Numbered from the stretch's first letter, positions 15,268-22,892 are shown. The stretch: 26,703 nucleotides of DNA from JBJHBY01 sp050485745 (GCA_050485745.1 JBJHBY010000014.1:1-26703); one strand, 5' to 3'. The notes: generated from the letters alone by a model not told the origin. Numbers and translations are program-made.

Positions 15268-15296
15268 TTTCCAGTCGCATCAGTACATACTATAAG
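15268..15296 (+). promoter_or_regulatory. Putative sigma-70 promoter of the diguanylate cyclase gene
   Basis: TTTCCA (15268-15273), a 17-base spacer and TATAAG (15291-15296) resemble a sigma-70 promoter (4 of 6 and 5 of 6). The start would be near 15303, about 23 bases before the GTG start codon. Confidence 0.35.
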
Positions 15297-15325
15297 CAAA
15301 TAACGAGGCAACAGATGGTGCGCAC

Positions 15326-16339
15326 GTGCGAGAGCCCGGTACTCCGAAAAACGAAACCGAGCGGCTGGTTGCCCTGGCCTGCTATGACGTCCTCGACACA
15401 CGACCGGAGCCCACTTTTGACCGCCTGGCCCTGCTGGGACAGGCACTGTTTGAGGTGCCCATCGCGCTGATCACCCTCGTCGACCAGAAGCGCCAGTGGT
15501 TCAAGGCCCGGATCGGCCTGGAAGTCGAAGAAACACCCAGGGCGGTGTCATTCTGCGGCCACGTCGTCGCCCAGGAGCGCATCCTCGTCGTGCCGGATGC
15601 CCTTGAGCATCCCGATTTTTTCGACAACCCTCTGGTTCTCGGCCCCCCCTATATCCGCTTCTATGCCGGGGCACCGCTGGTCACGCCTGAGGGCCACTAC
15701 CTGGGCACCCTGTGCGTACTGGACACAAGGCCCCGGCAACCGCTCGATGCCCGGCAACTGGAACTGCTGCAAAGCCTGGCAGACCTGGTCGTGGATGAAC
15801 TGGACCTGCGCATCCTCCTGCGTGAACTGTCCCACCACGCTTTTCACGACCCGCTCACGCGGCTGCCAAACCGGGCCCTGTTCATTGATCGCCTGCAGCA
15901 GGCCATCCTCCGGGCGGATCGGGAGAAGCACCAGGTCGCGGTCTGGTTCATGGACCTCGACCAGTTCAAGGCCGTCAACGACAGTGCCGGCCATGCCGCG
16001 GGGGATCGTTATCTGCAGGCCGTGGCGCGCACCCTGTGCACCAATGTTCGCCCGGTGGACACGGTCGCCCGCTACGGAGGCGATGAGTTCGTGGGCGTGA
16101 TCAGCCTGTCGGGGGAGCAACACCTGCTACCGATGATGACGCGGCTATCCATGGCACTGGCGGGGGAAGAGGCCACACAGCCGTTCAGTGCCAGCGTAGG
16201 GGCTGCAATCTACCCTGATCATGCCCGCACCATGGAGGCGCTGCTGGACATTGCGGACCAGGCCATGTACCGGGCCAAGGACAACGGCGGAGGCTTGTGC
16301 CTGGCCGAAGATGACCGCCTGCACCCGATGTTCCGCTGA
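15326..16339 (+). CDS. GAF-GGDEF diguanylate cyclase
   Basis: This cytoplasmic enzyme makes cyclic di-GMP from two GTP. The 337-residue product has an N-terminal GAF domain (about 25-160: CYDVLDTRPEPTFDRL, VPIALITLVD, then SFCGHVV and FYAGAPLVTPEGHYLGTLCVLD). A GGDEF domain follows at about 170-330, with HDPLTRLPNRALF, FMDLDQFKAVNDSAGHAAGD and the intact catalytic RYGGDEF at 249-255. An RxxD inhibitory site (R242-D245) is present at the right distance, so feedback inhibition is expected. No membrane segment is visible. The only usable in-frame start is a GTG at 15326, because an in-frame stop occurs at 15293. An ATG at 15315 is out of frame. Ribosome site is weak. The sensed ligand is unknown. 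Confidence 0.9.
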   Translation: MREPGTPKNETERLVALACYDVLDTRPEPTFDRLALLGQALFEVPIALITLVDQKRQWFKARIGLEVEETPRAVSFCGHVVAQERILVVPDALEHPDFFDNPLVLGPPYIRFYAGAPLVTPEGHYLGTLCVLDTRPRQPLDARQLELLQSLADLVVDELDLRILLRELSHHAFHDPLTRLPNRALFIDRLQQAILRADREKHQVAVWFMDLDQFKAVNDSAGHAAGDRYLQAVARTLCTNVRPVDTVARYGGDEFVGVISLSGEQHLLPMMTRLSMALAGEEATQPFSASVGAAIYPDHARTMEALLDIADQAMYRAKDNGGGLCLAEDDRLHPMFR

Positions 16340-16357
16340 TACTCCGCTGAAACCGAG

Positions 16358-17056
16358 ATGTTGCCCGTAACCCTGAAAAAGTTCGTGAAGCGTGGCCTGC
16401 AGCATGGCCGGGCGGGGGTGAATGTGCTTCGGTTACACGGTCGCCAGAAGATCTTCTGCATCGGTCAGAACAAGACCGGCACCACATCACTGATGCGGGC
16501 GTTTCGGGACCTCGGCTACGTGGTCGGGGATCAGCGCCGCGCCGAGTTGATCTATGATCGTTACTACTTTGAAGGCAACTTCAAGCCGCTGATTCGCTAC
16601 TGTCGTACCGCCCAGGTGTTTCAGGACGTCCCCTTCAGCTGTCCCGACACCTGGCGCCATCTCGACAGGGCATTCCCCGGCAGCCGCTTCATCCTCAGCG
16701 TGCGGGATGATGCCCATCAGTGGTACGAGTCACTCACGCGTTTCCATAGCCGCCTGTTCGGCCAGGATGGACGCCTGCCTACCGTCGAAGACCTGCGCCG
16801 GGCAAGCTATGTTCGGCCGGGCTTCATGGCCAACATCATAAAAATGCGGGGGACGCCGGAGCACGACCCCTACAACCGCGACATCCTGATCGCCCACTAC
16901 GAGCGCCACAATCGGGACGTCATCGCCTATTTCAGCGAGCGTCCGGACGACCTGCTGGTCATCAACCTCGCCAGCCCCGGGGCCTATCGCAAATTCACCC
17001 GCTTTCTCGGAATCAACTCCCCCTACCGGGATTTCCCCTGGGAAAACCGCGGTTGA
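16358..17056 (+). CDS. Sulfotransferase family protein
   Basis: The 232-residue product has the PAPS-binding signature of sulfotransferases: a 5'-phosphosulfate loop IFCIGQNKTGTTSLMRAFRDLG at about 32-53 (lysine 39) and a 3'-phosphate motif RFILSVRDDAHQWYESL at about 110-126 (arginine 116). Members transfer sulfate from PAPS to sugars or other acceptors, often on the cell surface; the acceptor here is unknown. The length is shorter than most catalytic sulfotransferases but both cofactor loops are present. A basic N-terminus (LKKFVKRGLQHGRAG) could associate with membranes. It starts 18 bases after the diguanylate cyclase and is probably co-transcribed with it. Confidence 0.8.
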   Translation: MLPVTLKKFVKRGLQHGRAGVNVLRLHGRQKIFCIGQNKTGTTSLMRAFRDLGYVVGDQRRAELIYDRYYFEGNFKPLIRYCRTAQVFQDVPFSCPDTWRHLDRAFPGSRFILSVRDDAHQWYESLTRFHSRLFGQDGRLPTVEDLRRASYVRPGFMANIIKMRGTPEHDPYNRDILIAHYERHNRDVIAYFSERPDDLLVINLASPGAYRKFTRFLGINSPYRDFPWENRG

Positions 17057-17116
17057 GTTCTGCGTTGCTCCGATTTAATGCCGCCGGTAGCAAACCCGGA
17101 CAACTGGCGCCCGCCA

Positions 17117-17237
17117 CGGGAGACACTGGACGGGAGACGGGAGAGGCTTAAGACCCCAGGCGCGGGGCACCTGAGTCCAGTATTTTGCGTCTTGCGTCTC
17201 ACCCTTGCGTCTTCCGTCTTCCGTCCAGCGTCTCCCG
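17117..17237. repeat. Inverted-repeat element built of heptamer-like units, copy B
   Basis: Arms of 31 bases at 17117-17147 and 17207-17237 match as reverse complements at 27 of 31 positions around a 59-base spacer. The right half runs in 7-base steps (GCGTCTT, GCGTCTC, then GCGTCTT, CCGTCTT, CCGTCCA, GCGTCTC). The unit is the same as in copy A (5822-6030), but the spacer is unrelated and shorter. It fills much of the 302-base gene-free stretch between the sulfotransferase and the CULT gene. Confidence 0.75.
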
Positions 17238-17240
17238 ACC

Positions 17241-17268
17241 CTGACAACTCTCAACAGCGATCTATACT
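17241..17268 (+). promoter_or_regulatory. Strong sigma-70-like promoter of the CULT gene
   Basis: CTGACA (17241-17246), a 16-base spacer and TATACT (17263-17268) each differ from the consensus by one base. It starts four bases after copy B of the inverted repeat and about 90 bases before the CULT gene ATG. Confidence 0.65.
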
Positions 17269-17300
17269 ATTAATCCGGCAATGTTGATTACCGGGTTAAT
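17269..17300 (+). promoter_or_regulatory. Operator-like dyad at the CULT promoter start site
   Basis: ATTAATCCGG (17269-17278) and CCGGGTTAAT (17291-17300) are inverted repeats with one mismatch, 12 bases apart. They begin directly after the -10 box and cover the expected transcription start, a typical repressor site position. A second small hairpin, GGCAC-atagag-GTGCC (17303-17318), follows in the leader. The regulator is unknown. Confidence 0.45.
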
Positions 17301-17358
17301 GCGGCACATAGAGGTGCCTTAATAAAAGCCCGACCATCCGGAGTTTGCGGTTCCACCC

Positions 17359-17742
17359 ATGAGCCAGCTGTATCCCCCACCGCTGCACACCCTGTTACTG
17401 GATCTGGAACACAGCACCGGAGACCCCGGCGAGCACCTGCTGTGTCGCTTCTGTCATGCCCCCATCACCCGCACCGGAGACGCCATCGGTGAGGGCGAAC
17501 AGCGTTACCGCGTGATCAATCCCCATGGTGCACAGTTCGAGCTGGCCTGCTTCCGTACGGCACCGGGCTGCGACATCCGCGGCCGCGCCACCCTGGAGGC
17601 CACCTGGTTCAAGGGCTTCAGCTGGCAGTTGGCCCAATGCAGTGATTGCCACGAGCACCTGGGCTGGTACTACGAGCATGGCGCACGCGACAGTTTTTTC
17701 GGCCTGATCGTCAGCAAGCTGATCAGCAATCCGAAGGGCTGA
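17359..17742 (+). CDS. Bacterial CULT-domain protein (cereblon-type zinc fold)
   Basis: This 127-residue protein appears to be a single CULT domain, the fold that binds thalidomide-type and other cyclic-imide ligands in eukaryotic cereblon and is also known from bacteria such as Magnetospirillum. Two zinc-binding pairs are present: C29/C32 (CRFC) and C94/C97 (CSDC). The aromatic cage is intact, with W83 and W89 in TWFKGFSWQ and W103 in HLGWYY. The 6- and 14-residue spacing is that of cereblon W380/W386/W400. The family core NPHGAQFELACF and the terminal FFGLIVSKL are also visible. There is no signal peptide or extra domain, so no ubiquitin-ligase link is implied. The natural ligand is unknown. 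The ribosome site before the ATG is weak (GGAG 16 bases away). Confidence 0.85.
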   Translation: MSQLYPPPLHTLLLDLEHSTGDPGEHLLCRFCHAPITRTGDAIGEGEQRYRVINPHGAQFELACFRTAPGCDIRGRATLEATWFKGFSWQLAQCSDCHEHLGWYYEHGARDSFFGLIVSKLISNPKG

Positions 17743-17847
17743 GCTAACAGCGAGGCAAGCCCTCCCTTCGCCATGTGCGCAACGCGCCCGACCTGACGTA
17801 CAATCGAGACTGGCACCGATGAAGGCGCGATGGAGAGGGGGCGATCC

Positions 17848-18354
17848 ATGGTCAGCCAACAGGTCGACAAGGGGCGGCAACTGATCGTCGCCCAACCCAA
17901 CCGCTCCGCCAACTGGCGTACCAATCAATGGCTGCTCGCCGCTCTGGCCCTGTGGCTGGGCCTGCTCGGCACCGGCTTTGCACTGATCGGCGCCTGGGTG
18001 ATCCTGCCCTTTGCCGGACTGGAACTGGGTGCCCTCGCCGCGGGCCTCTATGCGACCTGCCGCAAGCTGGCCTACCGCCACGTGCTGCACCTGGACGACG
18101 ATACGCTGACCATCGAGAAGGGTATCTACTACCCGCGGGAGGTATGGCGCTTTCCACGCGGTGGTACGTCCATTTCAGTCGAGCTCGGCAACCACCCACT
18201 GGACCCCCCAGGCATCGTGATCTGCGGGCCACGGGAGCATGTTGCCGTGGGGGATTTTCTCAACCCGGATGACAGTCGCGCCCTGCTGGAACTGCTGCGC
18301 AGCCAGGGCCTGCGGGTGCGCAATCACAGCACCCGTGGTCACCTTGAGCTATAG
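17848..18354 (+). CDS. DUF2244 inner-membrane protein
   Basis: A protein of about 168 residues with two adjoining hydrophobic helices (roughly 30-70: WLLAALALWLGLLGTGFALIG, then AWVILPFAGLELGALAAGLY). A beta-rich cytoplasmic part (HLDDDTLTIEKGIYYPREVWRFPRGG, then IVICGPREHVAVGDFLNPDD) follows. This layout and the membrane-proximal PF-GLE segment match DUF2244; function is not known. The ATG at 17848 has a GAGAGGGGG tract just upstream; another ATG at 17830 is possible and would add six residues. In many genomes this family sits near respiratory genes, but here it follows the CULT gene by 105 bases. Confidence 0.75.
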   Translation: MVSQQVDKGRQLIVAQPNRSANWRTNQWLLAALALWLGLLGTGFALIGAWVILPFAGLELGALAAGLYATCRKLAYRHVLHLDDDTLTIEKGIYYPREVWRFPRGGTSISVELGNHPLDPPGIVICGPREHVAVGDFLNPDDSRALLELLRSQGLRVRNHSTRGHLEL

Positions 18355-18381
18355 GGATTGATCTGCAGGGATTTAGCCGGT

Positions 18382-19248
18382 TTATTCGACGCGCAGCCGC
18401 AGTTCACCAAGAGCCCCGAAATCGGCCGTGTACTCGCCAGGGCGCAGGGGCAACATCGGGCCGATGGCGCCAGTGATCAGCAACTGCCCGGGCTCCAGTG
18501 TCCAGCCGCTGGCCAGTACCCGGTTGACCAGCCACAGCAGGGCCTGCCACTGGTCGTCCATCACCTCGCCAGCCCGAGCCTCGATAATGCGCTCGCCCTC
18601 GTGGTGCAGGCGCACACGCAATGCATTGAGATCCGGCACCCCACCCAGGGGATGCAAGGCCCCCGCCACGTAGTGCCAGCCCGCCACATTGCTGGCGATC
18701 AGATCCAGCCCCGTCGGCGCGCCGCTGCTGTCGAAATCCAGATGGGGCAGCTCCAGAACGGCGCGGACCCCCGCCAGATGCCGTCGCAGACTGTCGACAT
18801 CCGGCAGTGGTGCCGTGATCGCCCGCGCCAGCTCGAAACCCAGCTCCAGTTCGATCATCGGCAGGGACAGCCCCTCGACGGACAACTCGAAGACACCATC
18901 CCCTGCCGCCGGCAACGCAGAATCCGGCCACAGCACCCCCGCCACTGGCGCCTCCACGCCGAAGGCCTGGCGCGAGGCCGCCGTGGTCAGCCCCGCCTTG
19001 AAGCCGGCCGGTTGACGTCCGTCCAGCTCCGCCAGAACCGCCCTGCGCTGTATCGCATAGGCGGTTTCGAGGTCCAGGGCCCGCTCCGGAGTATCCAGCA
19101 GAGGCACGGGCTGCCCGGCCAGTCGCGCCTCAATCAGCGGCTGCGCAAGCTCCGCCGCGGCCTGCTCCCGGGCCATCTCGCCATTGATCGCAGTGGGCTG
19201 ACAGGCCGTCAGGCCCGCCAGCAATGCGCCGACGAGAAATGTTCGCAT
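18382..19248 (-). CDS. Lipoprotein form of 2-keto-4-pentenoate hydratase-like protein
   Basis: The 288-residue product resembles the MhpD/fumarylacetoacetate-hydrolase fold: ETAYAIQRR at about 61-69, GFKAGLT at 82-88, the metal-site pattern SLPMIELELGFELARAI with E133 and E135, D171, and a C-terminal LITGAIGPMLPLRPG loop. Unlike cytosolic MhpD it begins with a lipoprotein signal, LAGLTAC, with the lipidated cysteine at 16 and Gln after it, so it should reach the outer membrane. The usual SG/DNA-SSG motif is altered (DLIASNVAGWH). The ATG at 19248 overlaps the qmcA stop in a TGATG, implying coupling. The enzyme may have a non-classical role; activity is not proven by sequence. Confidence 0.75.
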   Translation of the reverse strand: MRTFLVGALLAGLTACQPTAINGEMAREQAAAELAQPLIEARLAGQPVPLLDTPERALDLETAYAIQRRAVLAELDGRQPAGFKAGLTTAASRQAFGVEAPVAGVLWPDSALPAAGDGVFELSVEGLSLPMIELELGFELARAITAPLPDVDSLRRHLAGVRAVLELPHLDFDSSGAPTGLDLIASNVAGWHYVAGALHPLGGVPDLNALRVRLHHEGERIIEARAGEVMDDQWQALLWLVNRVLASGWTLEPGQLLITGAIGPMLPLRPGEYTADFGALGELRLRVE

Positions 19249-20234
19249 CACAGCCGCGACATCTCGCTACTTGCGCCACCCACGCCGCCCAGGCCACCGC
19301 GGCGGGCCAGCTCGCTGAAGGCACCGATAGTGCTGCCGAGGGCGGCAAACTCCGTGGGCAGGAACACACGATCCCCCTTGCTGGCGATATTCGGCAGGGT
19401 ACGCAAATACTCCAGCCCCAGCAGGTAGCCAGTGACCTGCTCGGCGCTGAGGCCGCGCTCGGCACCAGCCTCGAGAATCGTCTCGATGGCCTTGCGTTCA
19501 CCCTCCGCGCGCAGGATGGCGGCCTCGCGGTCACCGCTGGCGCGCAGCACCGCCGCCTCCTTGTCACCCTGGGCCTGCTGCACCTCGGCTTCACGATAAC
19601 CGTTGGCCTCGGTCACGGTGGCGCGGCGCTTGCGCTCGGCGGTCATCTGCAGACGCATCGCCTCTTCGACCTCCTTCGGCATCTCGATGTCCTGGATCTC
19701 CACCCGGGTCACCTTCACGCCCCACTTCTCGCCAGCCTGGTCCAGCACCTCAAGCAGACGGCTGTTAACCTCGTCGCGATTCTCCAGCAGGTTGTCGAGG
19801 TCGCGGTTACCCACCACCGAACGCAGGGAAGTACGGGTCAGGGTATCCACCGCGAGAACGAAGTTCTCGACCTGGTAGACCACGGACTTGGGGTCCACCA
19901 CCTGGTAATAGATGGCGCCGTTCACGGACACGGCGACGTTGTCCTTGGTGATCATCGGCTGGCCGGGAAAATCCAGGACTGTCTCGCGCTGGTCGATGCG
20001 CGTGGTGGCAACCGTCATACGCTCGCCACCACGGGAGTACTGCTGCACCGTGACGCTGCGGGGCTGATCAATGAACGGAATGATCAGGTTCAACCCCGGG
20101 CTGAGCACCCGGTGGAAACTGCCCAGGCGCTCAATCACCATGCTTTCGGACTGCTGCACGATGCGCAGCCCCTTGGCCAGTACCACGCCGATCAGCGCGG
20201 CCAGCAGGATAATCACTAACAGTGTTGCTTCCAT
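19248..20234 (-). CDS. qmcA: SPFH/stomatin-like membrane protein QmcA
   Basis: The 328-residue product has a single N-terminal membrane helix (about 4-20) and then the SPFH/PHB domain (about 22-185: ERLGSFHRVLSPGLNLIIPFIDQ, then DNVAVSVNGAIYYQVVDP, then EIQDIEMPKEVEEAM). A long Ala/Glu/Arg coiled coil (about 190-265) and a Gly-rich tail follow. Such proteins oligomerise into membrane microdomain cages and interact with FtsH-type proteases in E. coli. GAGGAG sits 7 bases before the ATG at 20234. A nearby ATG 5 bases earlier is out of frame. nfeD lies 25 bases upstream, the usual partner gene. Confidence 0.92.
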   Translation of the reverse strand: MEATLLVIILLAALIGVVLAKGLRIVQQSESMVIERLGSFHRVLSPGLNLIIPFIDQPRSVTVQQYSRGGERMTVATTRIDQRETVLDFPGQPMITKDNVAVSVNGAIYYQVVDPKSVVYQVENFVLAVDTLTRTSLRSVVGNRDLDNLLENRDEVNSRLLEVLDQAGEKWGVKVTRVEIQDIEMPKEVEEAMRLQMTAERKRRATVTEANGYREAEVQQAQGDKEAAVLRASGDREAAILRAEGERKAIETILEAGAERGLSAEQVTGYLLGLEYLRTLPNIASKGDRVFLPTEFAALGSTIGAFSELARRGGLGGVGGASSEMSRL

Positions 20235-20259
20235 TCCATTGCTCCTCAGTGTTTTGACA

Positions 20260-20721
20260 TCAAATTCCGGAAACACCCTGCGCGTCGCTTCCTGCGAGGC
20301 GCACTTGTGCGACGATCCCCTGGAAGCCCGTGACCACGACTTCCATCCCCGGCTCGGGTACCAGTCCGCTGTGGGCAAAGCGGGCGGGGTAAAAATCGCC
20401 ATAAATTTCCACGCCGGCGCGCCCGCCACGCTCGATCACAGGCCGCGGCAGGGCACTGCGCCCGCCAGGTTCATTCACGACGGAAACCCCACCCGAAGGG
20501 AAAAAACAGCGGAACAGCCACACCATACCGGGCACGATCAACAATGCGGCGAGGGTAAACAGACCCACCTGTACCCCCAGACCGAGCCCGGGGGCAAGCA
20601 GCATGATCAGGGCAACCACCAGTGCCGCCAGTCCCAGGCCCAGCAGCACGAAATGCGCACCGAACAGTTCCAGCGCCATCAGGCCGATGGCGGCCATCAT
20701 CCAGAGATGCCAGACCTGCAT
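20260..20721 (-). CDS. NfeD-like membrane protein
   Basis: A protein of about 153 residues with an N-terminal membrane region of two or three helices (about 5-75: MMAAIGLMALELFGAHFVLLG, then ALVVALIMLLAPGLGLGVQVG, then LAALLIVPGMVWLF). A C-terminal OB-fold-like beta domain follows (RAGVEIYGDFYPAR, then GMEVVVTGFQGIVAQVRL), the short NfeD (YbbK) arrangement. It works as a partner of SPFH proteins; the two genes are adjacent in very many bacteria. GGGAG lies 8 bases before the ATG at 20721; an in-frame GTG three codons upstream is less likely. Confidence 0.88.
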   Translation of the reverse strand: MQVWHLWMMAAIGLMALELFGAHFVLLGLGLAALVVALIMLLAPGLGLGVQVGLFTLAALLIVPGMVWLFRCFFPSGGVSVVNEPGGRSALPRPVIERGGRAGVEIYGDFYPARFAHSGLVPEPGMEVVVTGFQGIVAQVRLAGSDAQGVSGI

Positions 20722-20775
20722 GCAGAACACTCCCTTGGCAGTCGCGTCGGGCCTCGGGCCCTGCGGAGGCCAAGG

Positions 20776-21420
20776 TTAACACGCACGCCGCAGCACGGCG
20801 ACGTCAGCGGCGGACAACGACAACTCGGCCTGCAGCTGATCAGCGAGCCAGCGGAATGATGATTCCGCGAAAAATGTGATGTGGGTCGGGTCGCGGCGGT
20901 AGAACCAGTTGCGGAAGCGTTCGTCATCGAGCACGCGCCGGGTCTGGATCACCAGCAGCCCACCGGGCCTCACGCAGCGCCAGAGCTCCGACAGCACCCG
21001 CCACGGCCGCGACAGGTGCTCGGCCACCTCGGTACAGGTGACGAAGTCATAACACTGCTGCAATGGCGCCGGATCCGGCGCATAGAACTTGTCGTAGAGC
21101 GACATGGCATATCCCGCCTCGCGCGCCATCGCCACCAGCGCGGGCCCGGGGCCACAGCCGAAATCGAGGCCACTGGCCGGTGGCGGGCAGTACTGCAGCA
21201 CCGGGGCCAGGGCTCGCGACAGGAAATGACGATAGCCCGGGTCGTCCGGCAGATTGCGGTGCAGATCGTAAACCGCCTTCTCTGCTGTCTCGTCGAGGTA
21301 CAGCGCCGGGTCGAGAGACACCAGGCCACAGCGCCGGCAGCGGTGGTAGAGGCGCTCACCGCAGGCCAGCGGGTAGCTGTCAGCGCCGGCACAGAGTGTG
21401 CAGGGTGGCGAGGTGTTCAT
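20776..21420 (-). CDS. Class I SAM-dependent methyltransferase with zinc-ribbon start
   Basis: The 214-residue product begins with two CxxC pairs (C7/C10 and C28/C31, the latter CRRC), likely a small zinc ribbon. A Rossmann methyltransferase domain follows with GLDFGCGPGPALV at 85-97, FVTCTEVAEHLSRP at 126-139, and RPGGLLVIQTRR. The segment YRRDPTHITFF at 174-184 is typical of methyltransferases that pair with glycan or lipid enzymes. Substrate unknown. AGGAG lies 6 bases before the ATG at 21420. The gap to nfeD is 54 bases, so it may lead the same transcript as nfeD-qmcA. Confidence 0.85.
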   Translation of the reverse strand: MNTSPPCTLCAGADSYPLACGERLYHRCRRCGLVSLDPALYLDETAEKAVYDLHRNLPDDPGYRHFLSRALAPVLQYCPPPASGLDFGCGPGPALVAMAREAGYAMSLYDKFYAPDPAPLQQCYDFVTCTEVAEHLSRPWRVLSELWRCVRPGGLLVIQTRRVLDDERFRNWFYRRDPTHITFFAESSFRWLADQLQAELSLSAADVAVLRRAC

Positions 21421-21521
21421 GCTGGCTCCTTGAAAACATGCGTCCACAGCCGCCCCGGCGCCCTGTTTGCGCCCGCCACCGGTGGCCGTTAGGCTGCAGG
21501 CAGCGCAACGAGGACCCGGCG

Positions 21522-22886
21522 ATGACCACACTCGATCCACACCACACCCTGCCTGCCGCTTGCACTTTCCTGGCCGCGCTGCTTCTGGGCGCCCTGCTCA
21601 CGGCCTGTGAGGACGTCGATGCCCCTTCCCAGCAAGACGCCGCAGCCACACCCTACCCCCCGGGCAGCACTGCCTGGACCGGCGCGCGCCTGTGGCATGG
21701 CGGCGATGGCGAGATCATCGACAACGCAGCCCTGGTCGTGTACCAGGGCCGGGTGATCGACGTGTTCTCCCTCGACGAGCGCACACTGCCGGACACCCTG
21801 CCGCGAGAGGATACCAGCGGACGCTTTATCGTGCCCGGGCTGATCAACGCCCACGGCCATGTGGGTGTGGCCCGCGGCCTTGACACCGGGGCGGTGGCCC
21901 ACAGCCGCGATAATGTCGAAGCGCAGCTGCGGCTCTACGCGCATTACGGTATCACCACCGTGGTCAGCCTGGGCGACGAGCCCGCAGAGGCCTTCGCCGT
22001 GCGCGACACCATGCCCCCGGAGAACCCGCGCATGGCGCGGCTGTTCCTGGCGGGCGATGTGTTGCACCCGCCCTCCCCCGGCGCCGCCGCCGAAGCGGTG
22101 GCCACCCTGTCACGCCGCGATCGCCCGGACTGGATCAAGATCCGCGTCGACGACTTTCTCGGCACCGCGGACAAGATGCCACCCGACACCTATGCCGCGG
22201 TGATCCAGGCCGCCCACGCCCTGAACCATCCGCTGGCCTCGCACATGGTGACCCTCGATGATGCCAAGGGCCTGCTGCGCGCCGGCACCAACCTGATCGC
22301 CCACAGCGTGCGCGATGCCGAAGTCGACGACGAACTGATCGCCCTGATGCGCGAGCGCGATATCTGCATGACACCGACCCTGACCCGCGAGGTCTCGGTA
22401 TTCGTTTACGCCGGGCGTCCGGACTTCTTTGACGACCCCTTCTTCCTCGAAAAGGCCGACCCGGCGGTACTCGAGGCCCTGCAACAACCCGACGTGCAAC
22501 GCCGATTTCGCGGCCATGCCGCCGATTACTACCGCGCTGCGCTGCCCCTGGCCAAGCGCAACATGGTGCATCTGCACGAAGCCGGCGTGCGCATTGCCAT
22601 GGGCACGGACAGCGGCCCGCCGGCACGTTTCCAGGGGTACTTCGAACACATGGAAATGGTGATGATGCAGGAGGCCGGCATGTCCGCGCGGGAGGTACTG
22701 ATCAGTGCCACCCGCGATGCCGCCGACTGCACGGGCATCGGCGACACACTCGGCACCCTGAAACCGGGCATGTGGGCGGACTTTCTGATCCTGCGCGAGG
22801 ATCCATTGCGGGACGTCAGAGCACTGCGCGAGATCGATGCCGTGGTGATCGCCGGCGAGGCACTGCCCCGCGCAGGGGCTGACTGA
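21522..22886 (+). CDS. Lipoprotein metal-dependent amidohydrolase
   Basis: The 454-residue product has a lipoprotein signal (LLLGALLTAC, lipidated Cys29, Glu after it) followed by an amidohydrolase barrel. Metal ligands are visible: the HxH pair H111/H113 (NAHGHVG), a candidate bridging lysine K206 (DWIKIRVDD), H241 (SHMVTL), H261 (AHSVRD) and aspartate D363 (GTDSG). The beta-sandwich strands WTGARLWHGGDGEIIDNAALVV and MWADFLILREDPL bracket the barrel. Relatives cleave cyclic amides, peptides or similar; the substrate is unknown. GAGG lies 8 bases before the ATG at 21522. It is divergent from the methyltransferase gene and convergent with yhhQ, with 6 bases between stops. Confidence 0.87.
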   Translation: MTTLDPHHTLPAACTFLAALLLGALLTACEDVDAPSQQDAAATPYPPGSTAWTGARLWHGGDGEIIDNAALVVYQGRVIDVFSLDERTLPDTLPREDTSGRFIVPGLINAHGHVGVARGLDTGAVAHSRDNVEAQLRLYAHYGITTVVSLGDEPAEAFAVRDTMPPENPRMARLFLAGDVLHPPSPGAAAEAVATLSRRDRPDWIKIRVDDFLGTADKMPPDTYAAVIQAAHALNHPLASHMVTLDDAKGLLRAGTNLIAHSVRDAEVDDELIALMRERDICMTPTLTREVSVFVYAGRPDFFDDPFFLEKADPAVLEALQQPDVQRRFRGHAADYYRAALPLAKRNMVHLHEAGVRIAMGTDSGPPARFQGYFEHMEMVMMQEAGMSAREVLISATRDAADCTGIGDTLGTLKPGMWADFLILREDPLRDVRALREIDAVVIAGEALPRAGAD

Positions 22887-22892
22887 ACGTGC

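Noticed and set aside
15315..15326. ATG at 15315 as start of the diguanylate cyclase, implying a frameshift
   Set aside because: It is out of frame by 2 bases, and the GTG at 15326 gives a normal family N-terminus, so no frameshift is needed.
15177..15446. 89-residue - strand frame overlapping tRNA-Arg, ending GQDSNL
   Set aside because: Such endings are the usual false translation of tRNA T-arm sequence; it also overlaps the diguanylate cyclase.
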